DNA of 34,192 bases from NCBI GenBank assembly GCA_030065755.1, contig JASJDA010000100.1:1-34192 (forward strand). The letters run 5' to 3'. Below the pieces are notes generated by a model, which was given only the letters and a program-made list of their open reading frames with translations, did not search any database and was not told the DNA's origin. The DNA is from Prochloraceae cyanobacterium. Its GTDB lineage: Bacteria > Cyanobacteriota > Cyanobacteriia > Cyanobacteriales > JASJDA01. A program made the translations under genes and the position numbers. Of this stretch, positions 1 to 5,882 are shown piece by piece; positions within the stretch are counted from its first letter, which is position 1, and every line of letters starts with the position of its first letter.

Positions 1-717
1 GGATTAACCCACATTTCCAGGGTTTGATTTCCTGTAATTTGCAACTGTTCTGAATTTCCTAAATTAACGCGCTCGTCAGAACCATCTAAACTCAAGACCC
101 CATTACCAGCTAAATCCTCAATAGTACTGGCATTAACAGAACTATCGTTAAAATTCCAATAACCGACTAAACCTTCTTCCGAACCAGTGAGTGTTCCATT
201 GTAGTTAGCACTAATTTCTTCGGCGCTACGTGCAGTATTCCACACTCTCACATCATCAATTTGTCCTGTGAAGTTACTGACATATCCTTTACCAATATAA
301 GCCGAGTCATTTCCTGCTACAGCTGCATCAAAAATAGTTTCTGAACTGTCAATGAGATCGACTTTTTCGCCATTAACATACCAAGTTATGGCATTGGAAT
401 CAAAGTCTCTGACCAGTGCAATATGAGACCATTGATTTGCTTGGAGTACATTAGAAACTGTCTGGACTCTTTGATAAGAGACGTTCTTTGTACCACTATT
501 TGAGCCTGTAATTCCATAGTAGTAACTAAGTGAACCATCTTTTTCAATTGTGATTGTTCCTTCACCACCGTAGGCTTTACCGTAGGGATTTTGTCGCTGG
601 TTGAAATTAGTAGGATTAACCCACATTTCCAGGGTTTGATTTCCTGTAATTTGCAACTGTTCTGAATTTCCTAAATTAACGTAATCGTCAGAACCATCTA
701 AACTCAAGACCCCATTA
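1..717 (-). repeat. Direct repeat of the LamG-domain start (1-105 and 613-717)
   Basis: The first 105 bases recur at 613-717, offset by exactly 612 bp (204 codons). The only clear difference is a 3-base patch at 70-72 against 682-684, changing Asp-Tyr to Glu-Arg. The near identity points to recent tandem duplication of a whole LamG domain in the host gene. Confidence 0.85.
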
Positions 718-2606
718 TTGACAGTGCCATTGACTAGATTACCCGCATTACCATCATCAATGATACTTCCGCCAACGAGTGTACCGTCATCGCTACGATC
801 GTTAGCATCGCTACCTTCAATAACTAAAAGATCGTCATAGAAATCATCAATTCCGATTTCAATGCGATCGATTTCTACACTACCTTCAATTTTATTTTGG
901 TCAGCATCGAGCTCAACAGTTGCTTTTTTGCCCCAAAGATTGACTTCTCCATTAATACTAAAACCTTCTTCTAATTCTATACCTGCAATACTAGTTGCAG
1001 TAGGAACGATCGCAATTAATGGATCGTTTTCTCCATCTCCATCGCTGTCAATTGAGGAAATATCAACATCTAAAATACTATCTAGTAAATCGATCGCATC
1101 AGAAACAACTGTTACTTCATTTCCCAGTTGTCCCAATGCATAAGAGGCTGCTGGCCCACTAATCAAATCTAATAAAGAAAGTGGTTCGTTGAGTGTGGTG
1201 ACTAAAGCAAAATTATCGTAGTCATTGGTGTCGAATAACACCGCAGAGGCAATATCGTAATTGCCAAACTGCAAATCGCCAATTATGCCAACATTATCGA
1301 TAAATGGCGCTGCGTAAGTTCCACCGATTTGGAATCCTAAGTTACGAATTGTCGTATCTGGAATTCCAAAAGGATTTACCCAACCTTCTTCACCTGCATC
1401 TAAAGAAAAATAACCTGTCACAGATTCAGGTTCGAGTGCGATTCCTCCAGTAAAATCTAATTGTTGTCCGTCTATTTCTAAGCCTAAACCAGCTGAGATC
1501 GAGAAGCTTGGTTCTAAATCTGTACCGCTGAGACTAAAACCTAATCCGACATCAGTCAGAGTAGCGCTAAATTGACTGCTGGAAATTAAGGAAATATTTC
1601 CCGCAATACTAGCCTCTAAACTCACATCTCGTGAAGTGTTATAAGATAAGCTAACATCGAGTTGGTCTAATCCTAATTGATTGCTAATCCAGCTTAAATA
1701 TTGATTGTTAGAGTTAGCAAAATCTAGACTTCCACTTAGATCGATTTCATCGGTAGTAATAGTAACATCAATTACTGGTAAAGCATCCCCAAAAATATCA
1801 TCTACTGTCTCAATTCCGCCACCGATCCAAGTTGCTAAACTGCCGAGCTCGAAGTCTTCGATCGCTACAGAATTCCAAGTTAATCCATTACTAGCTTGGG
1901 TAAAACTACTGGCAATTCCGAAAGTTTCTGCGCCAACAGTAAGATCTCCTGAAAAGTCTAAATTAGTACCGCCATTATTAGTGCTTACAGATGTAAATGT
2001 GGCGTTGCCAATGGAAATATCTGGTAAGAAACTACCAACATTAAATAAGCTAGTGAAATTAATATCATTTTGTAATGATATTGAAAAATCATTGCTTCCA
2101 GAATATGTTAAAGAAACAATGTCTGAAGTCCCAGCCAAATCAACTCCTCCTAAAGAGTCTTTAGAAAGAGTGAGATTGAGCGCTCCTAAATTATCTAAGA
2201 GATCGCTTGCTTCTTGGAATCCTCCTCCTAACTCCGATGCTAAACTAGCGAAGGAGAAATCATCCAGGCTTACTTGTTCCCAATCAAGTTTATTTGCTTC
2301 TTCTATAAAAGTACTACCAATTCCAAAGCTTTCGTTTCCTAGGGTGATCTCGCCGCTAAATTCATAAGAATTGCCTGTATTTTCAGTAGTAACCAACAAA
2401 CTAGAATTACTAATCGAGATATCTGTTAAGAAATCATCTACACCAAATAGTTCGGTGAAATTAATCTCATTTTGCCAACTTAACAGATATTGATTTGCTG
2501 CTGGAGTGGTAATAGATAGAGTATCAGAAAGTTGTTGCAGACTTGAAGGTAAAATAGCATTAATATCGTTAATATTTAAACCTGCTGCTTCTAATGCGCT
2601 CGTCAT
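1..2606 (-). CDS. Large LamG-domain repeat protein, C-terminus beyond the window
   Basis: An uninterrupted minus-strand frame runs from ATG 2606, with AGGAAG about 5 nt upstream, off the left edge (868 codons seen). Residues about 40-290 hold two diverged copies of a roughly 120-aa unit, each with an F..LF.V..FL.DISI core and a later ..LASxxGGG motif. The middle is rich in beta-type G/S/D/N sequence with aspartate-rich stretches (VDISSIDSDGDGEND) that could bind calcium. From about residue 630 there is a LamG/concanavalin-like jelly roll (SLDGSDDYVNLGN, LEMWVNP, WSHIALVRD, WYVNGE, IDDVRVWN, GYWNF). A second LamG begins at about residue 834 and is cut by the edge. No obvious signal peptide or membrane segment is seen at the N-terminus. 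By family it is probably a surface or secreted carbohydrate-binding or adhesin protein; the ligand is unknown. It has no evident operon partner here. Confidence 0.85.
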   Translation of the reverse strand, partial: MTSALEAAGLNINDINAILPSSLQQLSDTLSITTPAANQYLLSWQNEINFTELFGVDDFLTDISISNSSLLVTTENTGNSYEFSGEITLGNESFGIGSTFIEEANKLDWEQVSLDDFSFASLASELGGGFQEASDLLDNLGALNLTLSKDSLGGVDLAGTSDIVSLTYSGSNDFSISLQNDINFTSLFNVGSFLPDISIGNATFTSVSTNNGGTNLDFSGDLTVGAETFGIASSFTQASNGLTWNSVAIEDFELGSLATWIGGGIETVDDIFGDALPVIDVTITTDEIDLSGSLDFANSNNQYLSWISNQLGLDQLDVSLSYNTSRDVSLEASIAGNISLISSSQFSATLTDVGLGFSLSGTDLEPSFSISAGLGLEIDGQQLDFTGGIALEPESVTGYFSLDAGEEGWVNPFGIPDTTIRNLGFQIGGTYAAPFIDNVGIIGDLQFGNYDIASAVLFDTNDYDNFALVTTLNEPLSLLDLISGPAASYALGQLGNEVTVVSDAIDLLDSILDVDISSIDSDGDGENDPLIAIVPTATSIAGIELEEGFSINGEVNLWGKKATVELDADQNKIEGSVEIDRIEIGIDDFYDDLLVIEGSDANDRSDDGTLVGGSIIDDGNAGNLVNGTVNNGVLSLDGSDDYVNLGNSEQLQITGNQTLEMWVNPTNFNQRQNPYGKAYGGEGTITIEKDGSLSYYYGITGSNSGTKNVSYQRVQTVSNVLQANQWSHIALVRDFDSNAITWYVNGEKVDLIDSSETIFDAAVAGNDSAYIGKGYVSNFTGQIDDVRVWNTARSAEEISANYNGTLTGSEEGLVGYWNFNDSSVNASTIEDLAGNGVLSLDGSDERVNLGNSEQLQITGNQTLEMWVN

Positions 2607-3080
2607 TATTCTTCCTAAAAAATATTCCCTTTATTTTTCCTTTATAAGATTTTGAAATCCGATCTGACAAGCTCTTTTCAGCAACTTCACCATTTTTTAT
2701 TAATTTAGCTGAAAAATATTAATTTAGCTGGAAAATCTTCTTGTTAAAGATATCAATCCATTTTTTTTCAGCTTTTTGTATTAATTATTTAAGCAATTTA
2801 AACCAAGACATTTTTAGTTCTCCCAAACCTCTCGTGTAAAATTAACTAGAAACTCGTGTAAAATTAACTAGAAAAATGCCAAGTTAAGCCGAGCTATTTC
2901 ATTCTACGTGCTAGAATTTTCGGACTAAATTTTAAATACTTATATTAGACCTTTTGCCAAAGTCTCGTTCAAGAATATACTCAGTAAAAATACTGCCAAA
3001 TTGTTGATAAAATCCAAAGAGGTTAAAAAACGGTTCTGTCAGAAAAAGTGTAAAAAACAAAATAAATCTATAGTTATACT
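2607..3080. other. AT-rich intergenic region with short tandem repeats
   Basis: No credible gene is seen. It holds two short tandem duplications: a 19-bp unit at 2699-2717 and 2718-2736 with one mismatch, and a perfect 22-bp unit at 2831-2852 and 2853-2874. The promoter of the LamG gene must lie at its left end. Stretch 2818-2890 resembles the sequence just after the CRISPR array (34102-34158). Confidence 0.7.
2831..2874 (+). repeat. Perfect 22-bp tandem duplication
   Basis: Unit starts CTCGTGTAAAATTAACTAG and is repeated head to tail with no mismatch. A related single copy appears beyond the CRISPR array near 34118, so the unit may belong to a dispersed repeat. Confidence 0.8.
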
Positions 3081-3158
3081 GTTGACGTAAGTTTAAAACA
3101 ACTCGAACGAGGAGAAAGCCAACAAGAAAACTGGTTGCTGCAAAGGATAATAAACTAG
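3081..3158 (+). pseudogene. Remnant of a ParD-like antitoxin C-terminus
   Basis: Reading from 3081 gives VDVSLKQLERGESQQENW and then LLQRIIN before TAG. This matches the tail of the intact ParD-like protein at 4561-4851 (VAVGLEQLERGESRDGEE, then a hydrophobic helix). No start codon or N-terminal ribbon-helix-helix part remains upstream. It is best read as the decayed 3' end of a paralogous antitoxin gene. The match is short, so confidence is moderate. Confidence 0.5.
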
Positions 3159-3180
3159 TATAGAGCGAGCGCTCCAGAGT

Positions 3181-3630
3181 TCAAGCAAACATTTCAGCTA
3201 AAACGTTTAAGACTTTAGTGCAGTCAGTATCAGAAAGTTTCCCAATCTTATTCAATAAACGTTTTTTATCAACTGTACGAATCTGATCTAAAACTACCTG
3301 TCCAGATTTATTCTCAAAAACAACTGGAACCCTTGTGGGATAGTTTTTGATAGCAGTTGTCATGGGATGTTTTTTATTTTTAATTAGGGAACCCTTTTCC
3401 AAATAATTATGTCTCTTCGCTTTTAACTTACCGCTATAGAAGGGTTCCCTAATTAAAAATATATTTTTTTCCATAGGTGCAATAATCACAGTCTGGATAT
3501 TGTGATTCATTTCATTAGGAGAAATTATCAAGCAAGGGCGAGTTTTTCTAATTTCAGATCCCACTGTGGGATCGAGATTAATAATGTAGATTTCAAATCG
3601 GTTGGGTTGCGGATACTTTACCACTGCCAT
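3181..3630 (-). CDS. mazF: MazF/PemK-family toxin with a 37-residue in-frame insertion
   Basis: A MazF-type mRNA endoribonuclease toxin, partner of the antitoxin encoded just upstream. The first plausible start is ATG 3630, giving 149 aa; an upstream in-frame ATT is not a credible start. It overlaps the mazE stop by 13 nt, as expected for a coupled toxin-antitoxin pair. Family landmarks are RFEIYIINLDPTVGSEIRK, TRPCLIISPNEMN, TVIIAP, YPTRVPV and GQVVLDQIRTVDKKRL. In ordinary MazF proteins the IIAP strand runs directly into M-T-T...YPTRV. Here residues 54-90 (EKNIFLIREPFYS...GSLIKNKKHPM) interrupt that junction. The extra 111 bp is a hairpin element (3361-3471) that keeps the frame. Without it the protein would be about 112 aa, the normal size. 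Whether the toxin still folds and cleaves RNA cannot be told from sequence. Confidence 0.9.
   Translation of the reverse strand: MAVVKYPQPNRFEIYIINLDPTVGSEIRKTRPCLIISPNEMNHNIQTVIIAPMEKNIFLIREPFYSGKLKAKRHNYLEKGSLIKNKKHPMTTAIKNYPTRVPVVFENKSGQVVLDQIRTVDKKRLLNKIGKLSDTDCTKVLNVLAEMFA
3361..3471 (-). repeat. Protein-coding palindromic element, copy A (inside mazF)
   Basis: A 111-bp insertion in mazF. Its core is a perfect 21-bp inverted repeat, 3376-3396 against 3440-3460 (plus-strand right arm begins AAGGGTTCCCTAATT), with a 43-nt loop ending CTATAG. It is flanked by A/T-rich outer segments. Its length is a multiple of three and it has no stop in the reading frame. Copy B is at 7032-7142 in the protelomerase gene and copy C at 4002-4088. 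Confidence 0.9.
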
Positions 3631-3896
3631 TCCGAGTCGTCCCAATCGTGTTGAATCTCCTCGTCAATCAAAAGGCGATCCGCATCAGCGGATCCGCGTA
3701 GCGGCGCGTCAGAATTTAATGCCATATCCTTAAATGCCTCATCCCAACCCTGGCGTGGTGTTTCTGCGGGGGAAATAACGATACACCCATCTTTGACAAC
3801 CATTTCCACATCTCCAGTCAAACCGCACTCCTCAATAAAAGGTTTTGGAATTCGCACGCCTTGAGAATTTCCTATAGGTACGATTTTGGTTTTCAT
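3618..3896 (-). CDS. mazE: MazE antitoxin (AbrB/SpoVT fold) with a 10-residue in-frame palindromic insertion
   Basis: Antitoxin partner of the MazF toxin, 92 aa from ATG 3896. The N-terminal half is a swapped-hairpin AbrB DNA-binding domain (MKTKIVPIGNSQGVRIPK, then GLTGDVEMVVKDGCIVISP). The C-terminal half is the acidic toxin-binding tail (RQGWDEAFKDMA...DEEIQHDWDDSEWQW). Residues 64-73 (APLRGSADAD, 3678-3707) are absent from the usual family pattern, where MAxxxD leads straight to RLL; they come from a small palindromic repeat. A 19-bp palindrome upstream (3912-3930) is a likely autoregulatory operator. The insertion lies between the DNA-binding domain and the toxin-neutralising tail, a place that tolerates change. 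Confidence 0.9.
   Translation of the reverse strand: MKTKIVPIGNSQGVRIPKPFIEECGLTGDVEMVVKDGCIVISPAETPRQGWDEAFKDMALNSDAPLRGSADADRLLIDEEIQHDWDDSEWQW
3674..3710. repeat. Small dispersed palindrome, copy 1 (inside mazE)
   Basis: Two adjacent hairpins: GATCCGC-ATCA-GCGGATC and CCGC-GTA-GCGG, together starting GGCGATC. The region 3678-3707 adds exactly 30 nt to mazE. Related copies are at 4947-4986 (intergenic) and 13771-13803 (in the ORF before the replication gene). Confidence 0.8.
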
Positions 3897-3911
3897 AAAC
3901 CTTGGGCTTTT

Positions 3912-3930
3912 GTAATTACTATATAATTAC
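3912..3930. promoter_or_regulatory. Palindromic operator candidate upstream of mazEF
   Basis: GTAATTA-CTATA-TAATTAC is a perfect 7-bp inverted repeat 16 bp before the mazE start. A partial repeat of TAATTAC follows at about 3941-3947. Position and form suit MazE autorepression and overlap of the promoter. The binding protein is inferred from the usual behaviour of this family. Confidence 0.55.
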
Positions 3931-4001
3931 TAGAATATCATAATTACCCAAATCAAAAACTCAACCAACCAACTAATTTAGTTAGTTTACGGAAGGAAAT
4001 T

Positions 4002-4088
4002 ATTTTAAACGTCGGAATCCTTTTTACTTAAAACTATGCTTGCGGTGCCATTAACCTATCGCTATAGAAGGATTCCGACGTTTAAAAT
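4002..4088. repeat. Palindromic element, copy C (intergenic)
   Basis: A perfect 21-bp inverted repeat, 4002-4022 against 4068-4088 (right arm begins AAGGATTCCGACG), with a 45-nt loop ending CGCTATAG. The layout and loop end match copies A and B, but the outer arm sequence differs and still pairs perfectly. It lies in non-coding sequence upstream of a gene remnant. Confidence 0.85.
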
Positions 4089-4187
4089 GAATTATTCGTT
4101 ACCTCGTTTAAAGCCAGCAAAAGTTTTGATAATGTTTGTTTTAGTTGGTATTGACAATCTAAAAAACAAGCGCTCGCAAGGTTTTAA

Positions 4188-4313
4188 TCTCCCTCGGAAT
4201 CCTTACAGACTTTCACCGCTAATACCCGTATAACTTGGAAAGGTTCAATTGCTCATGAATTGGTTGGGCATCGAGAAGCAGCAAAAGCTTCTCAGACACA
4301 ATTAAACTCTTAG
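4188..4313 (+). pseudogene. Possible 3' gene remnant with an HExxGH motif
   Basis: An open stretch without a credible start reads ...FTANTRITWKGSIAHELVG and then HREAAKASQTQLNS before TAG at 4311. The TWKGSIAHELVGHREA pattern looks like genuine protein, resembling C-terminal segments of large polymorphic-toxin or secreted proteins. That resemblance is from memory and weak. It is too short to be a gene. It follows palindromic element C and may be a leftover of a gene deleted there. Confidence 0.35.
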
Positions 4314-4560
4314 TCAATAATTCTCATCAAGAATTGGTCAAAGTTCACCAAGTAGATATTTCTACCTCTTTGATTGGTAAAAAGATCATTAATATTTGTC
4401 TATCTAATTCAATAAAATTATCAAACATACAATCATCATCGGAGTTATTTTTCTGACCATAAAATACTCAAAACAATACAAATCGAGAGAGTATTTTTAG
4501 CAGACCCAACACAAAGCGTACAAAAGCTCATAGAGATTAGCTTAATTCGCCAAAAAACTA
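4314..4560. other. Intergenic region upstream of the ParD-like gene
   Basis: AT-rich with scattered stops in all frames; no recognisable gene or repeat. It should contain the promoter of the antitoxin gene at 4561. Confidence 0.5.
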
Positions 4561-4851
4561 ATGAAAATAACACTAAATCCTGAACAAGAAAAGGTAATCA
4601 ACTCTCTAATTCAAAGCGGTCAATATCCTTCTGCTGATGAAGCGATAGCTGCTGCTATAGAATTACTAACTGAGAGTGTTTATCTAAGCAATGAAGATAA
4701 TCGCAAACAGTATGAAGAGTGGGTCAAAGAAACCCGCCAAAAAGTAGCAGTAGGTTTAGAACAACTCGAAAGAGGAGAAAGTAGAGATGGAGAAGAAGTT
4801 ATGATTCAACTCCTTGATAAAATAAATCAAGCACAAGAAAATTTTGCTTAA
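4561..4851 (+). CDS. ParD-like ribbon-helix-helix antitoxin without an adjacent toxin
   Basis: 96 aa. The N-terminus MKITLNPEQEKVINSLIQSG, followed by QYPSADEAIAAAIELL, fits the ParD/CC2985 ribbon-helix-helix antitoxin family: beta strand, helix with SADEAI, second helix. The C-terminal half (EEWVKETRQKVAVGLEQLERGES) would be the toxin-binding helix. A ParE-type toxin normally follows directly, but 4852-5030 contains no ORF of suitable size. It therefore appears to be an orphan, perhaps kept to neutralise a related toxin elsewhere (inference). A degraded paralogous tail is at 3081-3158. Confidence 0.8.
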   Translation: MKITLNPEQEKVINSLIQSGQYPSADEAIAAAIELLTESVYLSNEDNRKQYEEWVKETRQKVAVGLEQLERGESRDGEEVMIQLLDKINQAQENFA

Positions 4852-4946
4852 GTAATTATATTATTTCTCCATAAGCAGTTCAAGATTTGGAGTCAATTTC
4901 TGATTAGTTTTTGAAAGTTTTTATCTCGAATAATCGTTATACTTAC

Positions 4947-4986
4947 GGCGCATCGCACCGCTACGCTGCTCGTGAACGAGATCGCC
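4947..4986. repeat. Small dispersed palindrome, copy 2 (intergenic)
   Basis: It begins GGCGCATCGCACCGCTACGC, carries the hairpin CTCGT-GA-ACGAG and ends GATCGCC. The ACCGCTACGC block and the GATCGCC end are shared with the copies in mazE and in the leader ORF of the replication gene, while the middle hairpin differs. Confidence 0.7.
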
Positions 4987-5030
4987 ATTGACGGAAAATA
5001 TCCCACCAACCTCACACGAGCGCGCAATTA

Positions 5031-5486
5031 TTAATTAATATTTACCAAATCTTGAGGACTAACTGCTTCTATTCCTTCGGCTCGATAGCGTTCAAAATCA
5101 CCAACATTAAAAGTTAAAATATGAGTTATACTATGAATTTTCATAGCTGCAACCAAACGAGCATCATGAACTTGTACCCCCATAACCTGAAAATCTTTAA
5201 CTAACCTTTTCCACTCTGGATAAATATCTTTGGCATCAGAAACGACAGGAAAAATCCGCTCGATAAATTGTAAAAGTTTAGCAGTTTTTTCTAGATCTAA
5301 ACCAAAGCCATTTTTATTACTAGGACGAGTAGCAACATTCCAAAATTCAGCACAATTTTGTGGTGTGATATATAAATTATCACCTTGACTGCGAAGTATG
5401 CGGATAGCTTTACGAATAATTGGATGTTGGGGATGATTGCGGTCTACTAATCTCAGCAAGATGTTAGTATCGACTAGATAATTCAT
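5031..5486 (-). CDS. vapC: VapC-type PIN-domain toxin
   Basis: A 151-aa PIN-domain ribonuclease toxin. The acidic metal-binding residues are visible: D6 in LVDTNIL, E47 in NCAEFWN, D108 in VQVHDARLVAAM and D130 in LTFNVGDF. The length is normal for VapC. It starts 2 nt after the stop of the upstream antitoxin gene, forming a two-gene operon. VapC toxins cleave RNA, often initiator tRNA or rRNA; the target here is not predictable. All catalytic positions are present, so it looks functional. Confidence 0.92.
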   Translation of the reverse strand: MNYLVDTNILLRLVDRNHPQHPIIRKAIRILRSQGDNLYITPQNCAEFWNVATRPSNKNGFGLDLEKTAKLLQFIERIFPVVSDAKDIYPEWKRLVKDFQVMGVQVHDARLVAAMKIHSITHILTFNVGDFERYRAEGIEAVSPQDLVNIN

Positions 5487-5488
5487 AT

Positions 5489-5782
5489 TTAGGGATGATC
5501 TTCGTAAATACTAGCACGACTAACTGCATAGTCAGAGAGGGAAGGTAGAGAATTACTTACTTCTCTTAACATCTCTTCGATTATTTTTTCGCTTTCTGAG
5601 GCAGTTATTGTTGTTTTTGCTTCTATTTCTGGCTCTTGAATAGTTTTATTATCTTGATTCTTTTTGAGACTATTTTTATATTGAAGATACTCAAGAAAAA
5701 TCGCTAATTCTCTTAAAGATTCTTGTGGTAAATTTTGAATCAATAATAGTATTTCTTCAGGTATAGCTTTGATTGTAGTCAT
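5489..5782 (-). CDS. vapB: Antitoxin of the PIN-domain toxin (VapB-like)
   Basis: 97 aa with a good ribosome site (GGAG about 9 nt before ATG 5782). The N-terminal segment IPEEILLLIQNLPQESLRELAIFLEYLQYK is an amphipathic helical pattern like DUF2281-type antitoxins. The middle is polar and probably disordered. The C-terminus (LPSLSDYAVSRASIYEDHP) would bind the toxin. The gene lies 2 nt upstream of vapC. No AbrB or ribbon-helix-helix DNA-binding domain is obvious, so the VapB name rests mainly on context. Confidence 0.75.
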   Translation of the reverse strand: MTTIKAIPEEILLLIQNLPQESLRELAIFLEYLQYKNSLKKNQDNKTIQEPEIEAKTTITASESEKIIEEMLREVSNSLPSLSDYAVSRASIYEDHP

Positions 5783-5822
5783 TGTTAATTCTCCAGTATC
5801 ATTTCTTAATTAAATATCTAAA

Positions 5823-5872
5823 ACGAATGTCACTTATCGAGCGCGGAGACATTTATAGAGCGAGACATTCGT
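5823..5872. repeat. Inverted repeat at the 3' side of the protelomerase gene
   Basis: ACGAATGTC (5823-5831) and GACATTCGT (5864-5872) are perfect 9-bp arms around a 32-nt spacer, about 10 bp past the protelomerase stop. No T-run follows, so an ordinary terminator is not supported. It could form a hairpin in the 3' UTR. Confidence 0.5.
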
Positions 5873-5882
5873 GCATAATAGT

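Noticed and set aside
1705-2367. Long plus-strand ORF antisense to the LamG protein
   Set aside because: Shadow frame of a repeat-rich coding region, without a ribosome site.
3631-3645. Upstream start of mazF at 3645
   Set aside because: The codon is ATT; ATG 3630 fits the family start and the usual short overlap with mazE.
4036-4233. 65-aa plus-strand ORF
   Set aside because: It starts inside palindromic element C and has no recognisable domain; probably chance.
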